Source: Ceratodon purpureus
Taxonomy: Eukaryota > Streptophyta > Bryopsida > Pseudoditrichales > Ditrichaceae
Direction of reading: 5' to 3'
Assembly (NCBI GenBank): GCA_014871385.1
Contig: CM026428.1
Location: forward strand, 10,694,583-10,758,582
DNA length: 64,000 bases
Part shown: positions 1-13,536 of the stretch, one piece after another
Layout: each line of letters opens with the position of its first letter
How positions within the stretch are numbered: position 1 is the first letter of the stretch
Notes under the pieces: generated by a model
The model's database searches: none
Seen by the model: the letters and a program-made list of their open reading frames with translations, nothing else
Told to the model about the DNA's origin: nothing
Made by a program: the position numbers and the translations under genes

Positions 1-3000
1 TCTCTACATTTGAACTTAAGGATTGTACTCGTTGATAATGTGAAGCCTAATCAGAATCAGACTTTAATTTCTCTCTGGCAATTCTCGTGACAAATAAGTG
101 TACGATACCGGTTTTCAGCAAGATGTCTACGCACAAAATGGGATCAGGTTGGCTCACGTGCTTCATATTATCGTGGCAAGTAGTATGAGTCAACCTCATT
201 CCATATTCAGTGGAAGTTTACGACCCATAATATTGTAAATGCTGTAGGTGGCATTTACAATGGAGTCATTAGAACGCTTGTGTGATCAGCACATAAATTT
301 TCTTCTCATGTACCAACCTACGAGTATGTATCCCATGCATGCTTTATTCTCAATCATCCTGAAATTGTCCTCAATGTCTTGTGTCTTTTTGGAAGCTTTC
401 TGTAATCAGCGTTGGAGAGTGATGATTACATAATCACAGAATTGGAAATAAGAAATGCTAAGAGGAGGAAGTTCTTTCTTGGATATGCGAAGTCCTTGTA
501 TTTTCATGAATGGAAGGCGACAAATAAGAAGTTACAGAAACTGGTATAGCCATGTGTGAAATGTAATTATGTGGTTTAGTATGGAACTCTGACGAACCAT
601 GTGTCAAAAGGAATTACTTAGCTAATCACGTCCAGTGTTCCCTTCACTAAGGTAGTAACACCTAAAACCGCCACTTTAACTATGCCCATTTGCTATTGTT
701 AGATTTTTCATATTTCTGAATTTTATTGTGAGTAAGTTCAAGAGGATTCCAATGCAACAAAGAATGCATGATTTGAATATAGTATGCAAAAGTTAGAAAA
801 GGTCAAAGTTCCATTGGTAGGTGATCTAAAATCGCCATCTAATCCATCAATAAATGATCAAAAAGTATGATCTAGCTACAGGTAGGAAACGATTTTGGAT
901 TTGACTCGAAATTGGATGTCACTACCTTACTACCTTCATGTTTTTTATAAGAAGGGTAATATATGTACTATCATGAAGTTATGGCTCCTTTCAGAAGTCA
1001 AATATTCTTTTTGATAAACATTACAAAAAACTGGCAATCCTCGTTTGCACTTTTGTAGAAGGTGATGACTATATTACAATAAAAAAATTCTCAAAAATCT
1101 TCAACATTGAAAGTTTTCTAGATCCCTCAATTTAATGAAAAAATTCCAAAAAATTATAAATTCATCAAAGAAGTCATACAAATAGGTTGAATTTAATTTT
1201 AACTACTTCATCTAACCTACTCAATATTGTTTGAAGGAAATAGGGATTAAAATAGCACTAACCTCTCAAAGCTTGAGGGATATTGGACAAACATAGATGT
1301 GTTATAATATGTGCCTATATGTTTAATGAAGTTTGGTTCAATAGAAAAAATGTAGGACATCATCTCTTCAAATTATCCGTACAGTTAAAATTCCAAAAAA
1401 CACTTTGGTTCTTTTTTTAATAAGGTGGTAGGCATGGTGTTTGTGGATTTTGGAATGGGGAATAAGGATCTAGGTAGTTGAGAGTGATAGTTTGAATATA
1501 GATAGATAGAAACTTGAATCCTTAAAAAGGTGGGTGTGAATAAAGTGACTGTTCTTATATTTTGAGGACATTGTGTGATTGATTGAAGTGCTTCTGAAGT
1601 ATTTCAATATACGTTTGTTGAAGTTTAAATTGATGATAGAATTATTTCGTAGAGGTATTTGGTATTTGATTTTAATACTATGAGTTTTTTTAATTAGATA
1701 TGATCTTATTTGCTTATTTTTATTAGTAAATAGATATGGAAGAATTTGGTGGTCACTTTCATATTGGGCTTGTAAAAGCTTGGTGGTTTTTCAATTCTAA
1801 GAGAACTAGTTTTTGATTAGGAATGGAGTTGAAACTAATTTTTGTTCAGTTTAGACACCACCAAGCTCTTATATATATTATATATTGTGAGACTACCAAG
1901 ATCTTCCATGTCTTCCAATTATCTGGAATTAAAAATAATAATACAATGATGCAAAATTCACAGGGTTTTTTATCATAATAATTTCTTGAAAGAAGTATTT
2001 TAAAATCTCTTGATTTATATTATCTCACTTATTTGTACAATTCTCAACATATTTTGTAGAATATTGCATAACAAGTCATATATATAAATTGTTGGTTGAT
2101 GAATTCAATTCGGGGAATTTTGGAAAAATAAATATATTTCACAACAAATTTGGAGATTATCTTAATACGTATTGCTTTGAATTTTGAGTATTCACACAGT
2201 CCATAATTATGCAATATGTTTTATTTTTTTCATTCTTTCATACCTCAAGATTTGAAAATTTGTAAAGAATTTTACTTTTTAGAGTTTTAAATTTTGAATG
2301 ATTGATTAAATTTGGTTTATCTACTGTAAAGTTCAGAAACAAAAAAGAAATGATGGAGGGAACATCATTACTTTCTTCAAATAACAAATTTTATAGTAGT
2401 AAGACAATGTTGAGGTGATTCATTTTGAAAAATTCTTCCAGATAGAGTATAACTCAATTTAACATAATTCAAATTATGTTGAAGAGTAGACTTGATTTAA
2501 TCTCTAATGGTTCTTGATGTTTTTGGAGCCAAAAGTACAAAAATAATATTCTATTAATAGCAACATATTTTTTTCTACATTTAAACATACAATTGAATAT
2601 GTAACCGAAGGATCTTGTTCCTACCTTATTCGAAAAGGTGTATATCAAATTTTACCCTAAAACCACACAAATTGCATGATTACAAGGTTTGAATTCACTT
2701 CAAAGGCTTCTTTTGACATTGCCCTGAAAGTATATCAAATGATTTGATGCCCAAAAAGTATACATTGTAAACACATTTGAACTATCGGCGGTCACAAATT
2801 CCTATAGGTGTGGAAGTTAGGTATAAGCTTAGAAAGTTTGAGCCTCATATAGACCTAGGAAGGGGGAAAAATCCTTGATTTTGTGAAAGGATGTGTGATG
2901 AAATTGCCTTACATTCTCCAAAATTAAAACTACCAAAAAAGTAATCTAAACATCTTCAATTAGAAATCCGAACGATAGATATGCTCATATCAATGAAAGA

Positions 3001-5005
3001 AATAACCAAAAAACTTTACAATGCAATCGAAGTAATACTCAAAGTTTTGGAATTTTTTGAAGTATAAATTGTATATTTCCCTCTAATTTTGAACGACAGT
3101 TTTTGTAAGGGGTCTTGACGATGGACCCCTACCACGTTATAGATATTGGATGAAATTTGTTAAGTTTGGATGAGAAATAAAGATTGAATGTAAATTTTGT
3201 ATGGATGAAAAAATATGTTGGATGCAAAATAAGTTATAGATGAGAACTTTCATTTAGATGAAATAATTTCAAGATTGTAGACAATCCCTTTAGATGGAAA
3301 CAATTAATTAGATGAAGAATGTCTTTCCAACGAAAACTGTTGTCAATGTGCATGGATGAAAAAATATTGCCATTATTTTGCAAGTGTGTACTTTTTGAAA
3401 TATACTGTTGCAACTTTCTGCCCTTGTAAATGATGGGCAACTTTAGGAGAGAATGGAAGATTTTGATTGGTTATTGGTTGTATAGATTTAGAGAAGATTC
3501 TTCTAAAATTCACTACTTTTGCATTATAACTCAAAATGCTTTGAAACTTGTGCCATTGACAAGCTACTTATGAAAGCTATTTGTAGTATAAAAATTCAAA
3601 ACTAGTTAAATTTTGGTACCTTAGAATACTGTGCCCAAATGTACCGCGACCATGATGTGGTCTTAAAGGCTGTTAGAGGTTAATTTTTAAAGTTTTTTAA
3701 AATTTTTTTAAGTTTTTTAATTTTTTTTTAGCTACAATGATGACATTGTAATTTACAAGTACTATATCAATGGAAGTTCTTATTGTGTTTATTTTCCACT
3801 GATGCCTCTGAAATTGATGGTACACTTATTTCACTTGCTCCATACTATGCTCTACATTTTAAACTACCTCTTGCTCCATCCTTTATTCTACCTCTAGCTT
3901 TACATCTTATCATTTTATTTCTGCGTATTGCACTAGCACCCACTCTTTATTTTTGCTTGTATTTGAAACTCCATGGGGTTTCACTTTGTAATACTTCAAG
4001 TGGCCACTGAAAAGAAATGAAGTATCATCTTTTGTCCCTACACTTTTGAAATCTTCTTTCATTACTTCGTACTTTTAAGAGTAATCATGAAATAAGCAAG
4101 GAATACTCATGTGAACACAATAAACATTTACAACCTGATTACAATCTTGAAGAGAAACCATCAAAATATGTCACCATGTATAGTACTATGTAGGCAAATG
4201 AATAAGTTAAACAGTATGAACTTAGACTTCAAAAGTGAATGAAAGAGAATGCCAATATTTATCAATCATACTTTTTTGTTTCCCACACTCTACCAAGTCC
4301 ATTTCTTCTCCTTGATAGATAAAATTACTCCCATATGTTAACATTTGTACAAAGGGATTGAGCACTATGAAATGGCCTATCATACCAAAGGTTTAAAACC
4401 TTTGATTTAGTTTTATACATTCACTACTACAATACTGTTTCGTCTAGATTTGTACTGTGTGTTTGTTAAGTTAGCATTGGCTCTGAAATTTCATGCTGCT
4501 TTCACACAGAGACACTTGTTAGACGTACACGGTGCCCATTGTTTAAGCAGGTTGGTTGAACTTTGGATCTCATGTTTCGTACACTGGACAGCTACGAGCC
4601 CTTTTTGTCATTGAACTGTGGTCCCAATTTTCAACTGATGGGACTCTATGATAGCAGTGCAAGCTGCACAAAGAAGTTGAATCTTCCATGGGGCCCTGGA
4701 TATGAATCTCGATGTGGATCTTTGTTGAAGGGGTAAACGGATTTGTGGGATCAGCCACCCTTTACGCATTTGACTGTGGACTAAACATCAAATGAAACTG
4801 CTACAAATTAACTACATTTTATCACACGCGTCTATTGTTCACAGTTCAATATGTTGACCCTTCTTACACAATACTCCTTGATTTATGATGTTGGATTTCT
4901 AAGAGACAGATTCCAGATTGACTTGACTCCATCCCCACACACAGGGACCCAGGTTCTCCTTGATTCTCCTTTTCTCCCTCGAAATAAACCCATGGGCCAC
5001 GGCAG
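1..5005. other. AT-rich spacer, no supported gene
   Basis: I see no gene here. ORFs are short, with no recognisable motifs and plant-intergenic composition. Around 3140-3360 there are loose reiterations of a TTGGATGAAA/TAGATGAA-type word. A small inverted repeat, AGCTTGGTGGT with ACCACCAAGCT, lies near 1775-1870. Confidence 0.6.
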
Positions 5006-5135
5006 TACTCTAACCTTGATAATATCACACCATGCATTTCACCATAAAGTGTGATATAAACAAGGTGTGACATATTTGATGATGTCACATTTTGAAGATT
5101 TGTGCATAATATGATATTATCAAGGTTAGAGTGTA
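5006..5135. mobile_element. Small inverted-repeat element (MITE-like), about 130 bp
   Basis: A perfect 20-bp inverted repeat bounds the segment: CTCTAACCTTGATAATATCA at 5008-5027 and its reverse complement at 5112-5131. A further copy of the right end (TGACAATATCAAGGTTAGAG followed by TGTA) lies at 5331-5354. Related words (GATATTATCAC, TGACATTATCAAGG) lie between them, so the locus may hold nested or overlapping copies out to 5354. It has no coding capacity. The superfamily is not clear; TA is adjacent to the ends, which would allow a Tc1/mariner-type origin. Confidence 0.6.
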
Positions 5136-7908
5136 GTCAGATACATACAATCCATCCAACCATCACATACAATCCATCCATACTTGATATTATCACATTT
5201 AGACTACAGATTTTGGAAAAAAATAGTGACATTATCAAGGGTGATAAGGATAATAACGAGGGAGTTTTACACTAAGAAAATAAGTTTTTAACTTTTAGGT
5301 GACAATATCAAGGTGTTCTATTCACAAGGGTGACAATATCAAGGTTAGAGTGTACCCCTAAATTGTTAATGAGCCTCCCTAGAAATTCACTCCTTGAAAA
5401 TGACTTGCCCCTTGATTCCAGGCGGGGAGAAAAAAGTCCGCTGTTGGGTTCTCTCTTCCTCACAAGTCACAAGTCATGGCGCACAGACACAAAAGAGGTA
5501 CACAAACAAGCCAAACTCATCACTAAAGCGTCTTTGTGTATCTGTTAGGTAGATTACAGAGAAGAAATATACAAGAAACATAGATGCTGTCAATTTTGGG
5601 AACGTTTACGACTTTGGGGCTTTGGGGTATGTATACCTTCCTGTTTCGATTAGAGAAATCACTGGTGTTGCTTATAACTTACAAGTGTATAGAGAACTGC
5701 GCTGGCCCAGTGTGGCCCCAGTAAGAATGCCAATGCTATGGTTTTCACACCAAGTTGGCAACCTCACCAATTCAAGGCCTTCTAGGAGCCTTCCGATGCC
5801 AGCTCAGCCTACTCAAACCACCCCATTTTCCGGCCAAATCGATGGCCCTCCTACGTTACCAGTTCAGTTTCTCTCTCTTCTGTGGACAAAAACAACGGTT
5901 CTCCTTCGCAGGGCAAACTTATCTCCAGTGTGATTAGGACTTTGGTGGAGGTACAGGTGGGGGCCGGAGAGTTTGGTGGCAGCCCAAGCCAATGATAGGA
6001 TTCATGAATATTCAGTCTCACTGCCACGTCACTCTGACCAATGACCAGAGCCCTCCAGTGGGTCATGTCCGCGTGGATTATCTATGGATTGGTTCAGATC
6101 TAGGGGCAGACTCACAATCTAAGGGTAGGTTGGAACTTGGAACTTGGAACTTGGGGGTTCACCCAGGTTGGAGAATTGAGGTACAGTACATCAAGCTAGA
6201 TTCATGTAAATGGTTGTGAAGGCTCAACCCCCACGGATGGGTGTAGAAGAACAACGCATGAAGATATCATTTATCCCCCATCATCTTTGGACTACCCAAA
6301 GGCCAACTGAAAATTTGTACTTACAGACTCGAAGATCAGGGGACATTGCTTCCTGTACATGCTACGAGAGAAATTATTGAATCAAAAACCATAAAAACAA
6401 AAATACACAAATGGAAGTGATTGAATAATTTGCATAAGAAGAAGAAAAACTCTCGTCTCAAGAGGAGAGCAATGTGGACAAAGTGTCTATTTGTTGAACA
6501 AATTACAAACCAGTATTCATGAACATCGGTTCCAAAAAGAGTTACCTTTGAAAAGTCACACTTTTGCAATTGAAGATTATAATTAACCAATTTGGTGATC
6601 TTGTTTCTTAGCTTTGTTCAATGCTTCTACACTAAATTGCACCTTCAAAGAAAAGTCATCGTTTGTGGATCTAAAATTTTGACACCATGATATTGTTTCG
6701 GAATTCGATTTTAATTTCTTATGTGTGGAGAAAACTGTGCTAAATTATTGTAACCTATCATTGTAAGGAGGTTCAGTACACATGTAGAAAATAAAAAGGG
6801 AGAAAAAAAAAAACAACCAACTACACGACACCCACATCGCCCATGAAATTCGGTATGAATCATACCAGATTGAACACTCAAAGCAGAAAATCATCCTCCT
6901 CCTGTACACACTGCACAGAAAAGCAAAAAGAGGACAATAAAACGAAATCGAGGAACATCTCATTGTGTCCAGCTCCTGAGGAGGGTTCAAAACACATGGG
7001 GTGCGGAAAAGGGCAGGATGCAGATCCTTAACTTAGAGAGTGGGGGACAAGAGATGAGAGAATCAAATTAGGGCAAGATTCCAGGCGTGAGCCTGGGCAG
7101 TGCCGTGTTGTTGCGGTGTCGCCACTCATCCGGGGATCCCCCTTTCCCAGGCTCTACAAAGCTCCCCTCTTTGCTCGACATCTCCGCCATTACCACACTC
7201 TCTCGTTTCACATCACCAACACATACACACACACACACAGACACACGCTCATACTTCCACTCATTGCATCTCATCTCAGAGCTTTGGTTGCTGTTCTCGT
7301 CTCTGGGGCTAACTGACTTTGTCTGGTTCTCCCATCCATCAGGTCAGTCGTGCGTTTCTTCCTTGGTGCCATTTGTTGTGTCCGGGGATCGAGAGGAGGC
7401 ATGTAGTTTTCCAAAACCGGGTTTTTGTCCTGTGGTTGTAAGCTATGGGGTGTAGAATCGGTAGGTGGAGTTTTAGACGTGTATGACAGTCTTGTGTGCG
7501 ACTGGTGTTTTCTTCTTCTTTCGTTGTTTGGGGATCTTCGTTGCCATCCAATCCAATTCACTTTTGTGGAGGTCATTTTTTTTCCTACACACACTGAGGG
7601 TGGGAGGGTCGGTGTTTGGCGTGGTCGGCGGAGATTTTAAGATCTATGGCGAGCGTTGTTAGTTTGTTCCTTTGTGGATTTTTTAATTTTTTTTTGTAGA
7701 TTGTTTACGTTTTGGCTTTTTTTGTAGATCGAAGGGAAGACGGAATTTTTTGGTTTGAAAAATGATGATGATTTGGGTTGGAATTTGGGGTTGAATTGAG
7801 CGAACTTGGGTGGTTTGTTTGGTTTTTTTGGTGTTGCAGGTGGTTGAGTTCGGGTGAAGGAGGTTGGAAGGGTAGTGTGTTTTTTGGGAAGTGAAAGGGA
7901 AACTCAGG
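5136..7908. other. Spacer and presumed promoter/5' UTR of the choline kinase gene
   Basis: No convincing coding region. The ORF at 5622-5933 has no recognisable domain. From about 7050 the sequence becomes richer in C and T, fitting a promoter and leader for the kinase gene starting at 7909. A 5' UTR intron is possible because a pyrimidine tract and GTTGCAG lie near 7840, but I cannot prove it. Confidence 0.4.
7221..7247. repeat. (AC)n microsatellite
   Basis: An imperfect AC dinucleotide run in the presumed promoter/leader region upstream of the choline kinase gene. Confidence 0.85.
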
Positions 7909-10728
7909 ATGGTTGTGGAAGTCGAGACGATTCTGCCGCAGAAGAGTAGTGCGCAGAAACCTCCGAGCTCGTGTAGTTTGGAGGCTTTGCAGGCGGCAAG
8001 GAAGGAGGAGGAGGGGAGAGAAAATGGGATCTTCTCGCAAGGGTCAATTGAGTTGCCCATCGAGGCGTACAAGCAGCTGCACAAACTGGCGGGGAAGTGG
8101 ACAGATATCGTGGATCCTGTTGATCTCAAGCTGACTCGGCTCAAAGGTGCTATGACGAACAACGTCTACGAGTGTCACTGGAAGAGAAACAACGGTAACC
8201 GTGATAAGAAAGTTCTAGTGCGCGTGTATGGAGAGGGTTCAGGCATGTTCTTTGACAGAAATGACGAAGTGCTTACTTTTGAGCGGATGTCCCAGAAGGG
8301 TCAGGGTCCACGCCTGCTGGGCAGGTTTCCGAATGGCAGAGTGGAAGAGTTTTTGCGAGCTCGGGTTTGTTCCTATCCCTGCTCGTTGCTGTTGTGTTTA
8401 GTCGTCGGACATTAAAACAGAAAATCATAAATTAGTCAAAGGATACGAATGGTTTAATCGAACGGAACTACTTAGATTGCGATTCTGAAAAAGATACCAT
8501 CGCTAGCCCTGTCTAAATACCTTTGTTACCTTCTCTCAGGACTCTTGGCACAGCCTTTTATCCCCGTGATTGCGTGTTTGCTGATTTTCCTCTGTCGTAC
8601 CCATCGAGGTAATGATTTTACAGTCTGGGGTTGTTAGCGGTCAAAGTCGTGCGACTTAAGATGGTGCTGGTGTCATTTAATTTTGTGGAACACTGGAATT
8701 ATGCTGGTCTATTTCATTACGTTTTAGTTGACTGTTTTTCAATGGGTCTTGACAATGCAGACACTCGAGAAGCACGACATACGTGATCCAGAAATTTCCA
8801 AGAATATCGCCGTGAAGCTCCAGGAGTTTCATAGCCTTGACATGCCAGTTGCAGTTGGCGAACGGAAAGCCAAGATTTGGGAGCGCCTCAGGTTAGCTTT
8901 CTATGCAGGAGTTCTGGCTTTAAACATAGGTTTATTCTTTTTCATAATCGTCTTTATTATTGGTTAATTTTACCTTTGGTTTTATATGTTTTTACTCACA
9001 ATTGCCAAGACTTCTCTTGGTTCTGCAAAACTGGCATGTTGGGCTAGAGAAGAGTACATGTTTGGTTCTGAAGAATAGTACATTCGTGAAACTTTGCTCC
9101 AAGGTTGCGAGCTTGGTCATATTTTTGCCCAAGTGATGTAGAGACTTCTTTTCTCCCTCTGTTTTTTTCCTTGTTTGTAAGTTTGCATTGCTGAGACCAC
9201 ATACTACTTGAAGTAGTTCCGTTGCTACACAAGTGTCTGAAAAGTGCGGTGCTTGCCAGGGATTGGTTGGTGAAGATTCTGGAGCATTCTGATTCGAATC
9301 AAGCGAGTGATTTTGGGCTGAATAAATTGGACAATGAAATCATAGATCTGAACAAGTTGGACGATGAAATCAATTATCTCCAACGGCGGCTGGACAAGCG
9401 CGATATAAAGATTGGTTTTTGCCACAATGACTTGCAATACGGCAACATCATGCTTTCAGAGAAAGACGACGCCGTCACACTCATAGTATGTACATCTTCC
9501 CAAACCACTTGTGAAATTGGTCGAATCTAATACATTGTTTTGCTTCGCCGTCCCGACACATGAAATCCGATTGTACTGTGTGAGATGAGTAATCCTCAAT
9601 TGTTTAGGTGCTTCTTTGAATACCTTTTAGTGAGTGGTGGCTGGAATTGATTTTCCTGGGTAGTTGGTTTCGTCGATCAACAACTTATTATTCTCATGAC
9701 TGAATTATTATCTAACTTGTGCTTCTTTTCTGGTTTGGAGCAGGATTATGAGTACGCCAGTTACAATCCTGTGGCATTTGACATTGCCAACCATTTTTGC
9801 GAGATGACGGCTGATTATCATTGTGACGAGCCTCATGTGCTACACCCAGAAACTTTCCCAAGTGAGTTAGACGATGCTTTCCTTCTCAAGTCTTACATTT
9901 GGTAAAGGAACGTACTGTAGTTTAGATGAAGTGGTATTGAAGAGGTCGAAGAGTAACTCTGGCTGAAAAGTCCAGCGAGACTTTATAGTCAATTCGGAGA
10001 ATGCTCTTATAGCGGTACAGGACCGTTTGTTCTTTCATGATCCATGGCTATGTAATTAACCCAATTTTTTATTTTATTTTCAGGTGATGAAGAACAGAAC
10101 CGATTTTTACGTGCGTATTTGGAAGCTTCAGGTATTTGAGCTGGAGCATATTATGTATCCTCTTCCTCTTCAATAGGTTATGATATGTGCCACTTGTGTA
10201 TTGCTTTGCATATGTCTTTACCTGGTCTCATCCTGGATTCCTTTGTTGTGAATTTCAGGTCTAACGGGCTTGTATCTATTGGCTGGTTGTTTTAACAGGG
10301 GACGCTGTATCTCAAGCAGATGTGGACAAACTTCGTGAAGAGGTGAAGGAGTTTGTACTTGCAAGCCATCTACACTGGGTTCTTTGGGGCTTGTTGTCGG
10401 TAAGTTTCCATTATATTTGTTGCAACCAGTTCTGTACGTTGATAGTGTACAGTTCTTTGCTTCGTTTCTGCCTCATGTATTTCACAAGGAATTTCTGGCG
10501 ATCTGTTGCTACACATCTCTCAACAATTATTATTAAATATTTGCTTAGTTCAAAGTTAATTGTTTCATTCGGGAGCATTTTATTATAACTGAAGTCATCA
10601 TTTCAGACTTATGATTTATGTATAATTTGTCGCAGGCATTACATCAGGATGTGGAGTTCGACTTCGTGGGGTACTCAAAGCAGCGGTTCTCTATATATAA
10701 AGAATTGAAAGCCCAATGCAAAAGTTAA
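7909..10728 (+). CDS. Choline/ethanolamine kinase
   Basis: ATP-dependent phosphorylation of choline or ethanolamine, the first step of the Kennedy pathway to phosphatidylcholine/ethanolamine; expected to be cytosolic. Seven exons join in frame: 7909-8364, 8761-8891, 9260-9485, 9744-9861, 10084-10131, 10299-10399 and 10636-10728. All have GT-AG borders and the total is 1173 nt (390 aa), usual for plant family members. Exon 1 carries the N-lobe (LTRLKGAMTNNVYEC, then VLVRVYGEG). Exon 2 continues TLEKHDIRDPEISKNIAVKL. Exon 3 carries the Brenner/catalytic motif FCHNDLQYGNIML, with catalytic Asp. Exon 4 carries the choline-kinase motif DYEYASYNPVAFDIANHFCEM, with the Mg-binding Asp. The C-terminus has HLHWVLWGLLS and FDFVGYSKQRF. 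The ATG at 7909 is the first in-frame ATG of exon 1. An acidic/Asn-rich insertion (residues about 210-240) follows the exon 3 start. Choline versus ethanolamine preference cannot be read from sequence. Confidence 0.93.
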
Positions 10729-12417
10729 AGATAGTAACCACAAAGGAATTGAAACGTCAGTTGTCTGGGAGTAGGTAATTTATATTTGTTGGAATCTGTT
10801 AACTTGCAGGATTTAGTTTCAAGAGGACCATAGACAACTGCATTTGTATCGTATTAGAACGCTTACTGTAGGCCAGAAGCGTGAAGCTTCTGTAGGTCAG
10901 TAGTTTGAAGCAATTCTGTACTTAGATTCTTTTCAGTGTACATACTTATAGTCATTACGTTCCCGAGTCGCTGTAGCAATACAAATATGTCCATATTATA
11001 TGGGTAATACAAATCTCTGCTCTTTGCCGAAAATTGGATAGAATCAAGAAATCTGACTAGAAGAGTAACAATCAAAGCAACTTGATTAGATGCAGTCGCT
11101 ATTGGACCTCATCATGATTGAATGGGATGTGAATTGAAGAGCAAAATTGAATGAATGCTTACTTCATTTTTCATTTGAAGAACTTAAGCATGTGTATCCA
11201 AAGCTAATCCCCAGAATCTCAATAATGAATAACTCCCGGAAAAATTAATCCCACTCCCTCCAGCACGGGAAAAAGTCATCTCCATAGCACTGGAAAACCA
11301 GCATAGAACGAAGAGAACTACAGGCATTGAACATCAAACATCAAAAAAAACTTCAAATGGGTTATCGTTTCAGCAACCTTTCCGAAGTTTTATTCAATGC
11401 AGCAGCCTATTGTCCAGCTGAGTTTGTAGCTCCTTCAGTGCCGACCCCTTCGTAACGACAACCTCCAACCAGCCTCCTAAATCCCTAAAAACACTCTCTT
11501 CTTTGTAAATCACTACAATGGACCTCTCACAGTAACTTCCATCCAGGATGAGCTCTCGCACTTGAAGCCATGCAACTTGAAAGGAAGGACATGTAACTTT
11601 CGACGACAACTCAAAGCAACCATGACCTCCAGCTGGACGACTCAAAGAAACCATGACAGAATCAGAATAAATTTGTGAGCTTCCACCCAGAACTAGTTCC
11701 CTTCATGACGACACTATTGTGTAGGAGAGTGATGTGTGGAGTCTGGAGCTGCAAATGTCAAAGTGTCTGAGGAGAAAAAATTGTCTCAGAATCCTAACCA
11801 ACGGATATGCAAATTAGCACCATGTGATTCGATCGAGACATCACTTCGACCACTGTTTACCATGCAGTATTCCGCCCCCGCAAATGTTGCCTACTCTCGG
11901 AGCAGGAGCACCGGAACATCCCAAACGACCCTTCATCTGGTAAAAGCTACGGGACATAGCAGCATGAAATTGCACTGCAAGATACCCGACTAACCCACGT
12001 TGCTCCAGGCTCCTTGTGTTCCTCTTATGATGTTTTAAGTCCACGATACTGTGTTCACTTCAAGATAATGTGTAAACACAATTGGCACAGATTGTTATCT
12101 CCTAAAATTAAAAACAAATAAATTTGATGACACACAATCATCCACAGGTCCTTTTCGGGTCAAAGTGGAAAGGAGACAAATGGCAATTTATTCCAATATT
12201 ACTCAAGAACATTTGCCAGTTTCAACACCAAATGATGACTGGGCTAACGCTCCTGCTTACACCAAAAGCTATCCATCTACTCGATCTAGACTAGTCCATA
12301 GCTAGACCAGACGATTGCCATGTTATATGCAAAAAAGAGACAAGACTGAGAAACACACTTGAGGCAAAGGCAATTATACTAGATATTTGCCATGCCTTAC
12401 CACAAAACCGGCTAGAA
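10729..12417. other. Gene-free spacer
   Basis: This holds the presumed 3' UTR of the choline kinase gene just after 10728, then non-coding DNA. ORFs on either strand between 11394 and 12044 have no recognisable motif or splice context, and I do not call them. Confidence 0.5.
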
Positions 12418-12888
12418 CTATGGGGAGCCGGGTGGGGTGCAACTGCTGCCAACCGAGCTGCACGGACTAGGTGGAGGGGGAAAGACAATGCCTGTGCACT
12501 GTGCAAGGATGCGTAATTGTAAGCTGCATTCCGTTGTCCACACGAAATTACCCTTCCCAGCTTGTAGCGACAAATCGGTCAGGTAGGAGTAGTCCGGGAG
12601 CCGAAGGCGTGTTCTTCCGATGAAGGCACGGATCTCGATCATGTAATCCTGCAACTCCTCAAAAGTTGCAGGATGCTGGGCTCCTTGTTGGGGGTAGTAC
12701 CGCCTTGCTTGTGCATCGATCTTCCACACCGGAAGCTCAGGGGAAAACCATTCATTCCCCAAGCGATCCAGGGCTGCAGTTCCCAAACTATCCAGAGGTA
12801 CATTCTCCAGGGTCGGCCTAATTTTAGACCTTGGCCCCTCCGGGTTTGCTTTGATAGTTCGTTTGATCCATTGTTTTGGACGAGCCAT
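12418..12888 (-). CDS. Hypothetical protein sharing a domain with the 47.4-kb ORF
   Basis: Function unknown. On the minus strand the ORF runs from the ATG at 12888 to a TAG at 12420-12418 and encodes about 156 aa. The start is directly preceded by TTTGCAG, so it may begin an exon after a 5' UTR intron. The N-terminus is basic (MARPKQWIKRTIK). Residues about 74-137 (from PATFEEL through YSYLTDLSL to TGIVFP) resemble residues 18-78 of the protein encoded at 47392-47913. The shared pattern is EEL, then RA and R-x-R, P-x-Y/F-x-Y-x-T-x-L, a Trp, and A-x(3)-G-I-x-F-P. The C-terminus is proline/serine-rich. It may be a relic or solo gene of the same element family as the 46-62 kb block. No palindromes of that block occur here. 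Confidence 0.5.
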   Translation of the reverse strand: MARPKQWIKRTIKANPEGPRSKIRPTLENVPLDSLGTAALDRLGNEWFSPELPVWKIDAQARRYYPQQGAQHPATFEELQDYMIEIRAFIGRTRLRLPDYSYLTDLSLQAGKGNFVWTTECSLQLRILAQCTGIVFPPPPSPCSSVGSSCTPPGSP

Positions 12889-13010
12889 CTGCAAATTTAA
12901 AGAACATGTTAGTTTGCCAGATAACAAAGGAAATGAAAGATCAATCTTCTATAGTAATAATGAGATTAAAAAATACATGCTTGATAAGTAACAGAGTGTA
13001 ATGATCATAA

Positions 13011-13111
13011 AATGTGAAGAGGATAACTTAAACAATCCAATAATGTGAGCAATCTAACAAAAATATGAAGAGGATAATTTAAACAATTCAATAATATGAG
13101 CAATTTAACAA
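13011..13111. repeat. 51-bp tandem duplication
   Basis: Two diverged copies of a 51-bp unit begin AATGTGAAGAGGATAACTTA and AATATGAAGAGGATAATTTA. Nothing coding is visible. Confidence 0.75.
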
Positions 13112-13300
13112 TCTGAGCCGTCTAGCAGTCTTTAACATGAAAAATGTACAAATTTGTTCTTTGTCACCAAAGCAGAATAAACAACCTCCTTCTAGCCTCT
13201 CTAATTTTTAACAATTCACCTAATCAGTTAACCTTCTTCTACTATAGAGGTAGACAATGTGAGTGAATCCTTGATTTCAAGGCTAAATGACTTGCTCGAC

Positions 13301-13536
13301 ACTAAATCATCAGTACCTGACACAATGGAAGAACCCTCTTGCCAGCAATCACCTACGACATTAAATCATCAGTACCTGACACAATGGAAGAATCCTCTTG
13401 CCAGCAATCACCTACGACACTAAATCATCAGTACCTGACACAATGGAAGAACCCTCTTGCTAGCAATCATCTACGACACTAAATCATCAGTACCTGACAC
13501 AATGGAAGAACCCTCTTGCTTGCGATCACCTATTCA
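13301..13536. repeat. 59-bp tandem repeat, 4 copies
   Basis: Units start at 13301, 13360, 13419 and 13478 with exact 59-bp spacing. Each begins ACTAAATCATCAGTACCTGA (second copy ATTAAATC...) and ends near CACCTACGAC. Copies differ at only a few positions, so the expansion is recent. No open frame is conserved as a protein repeat that I recognise. Confidence 0.9.

Noticed and set aside
5622-5933. 103-aa ORF
   Set aside because: No domain, no signal, and ordinary spacer composition.
7683-8162. Long minus-strand ORFs opposite choline kinase exon 1
   Set aside because: Antisense shadow of the GC-rich exon; no domain.
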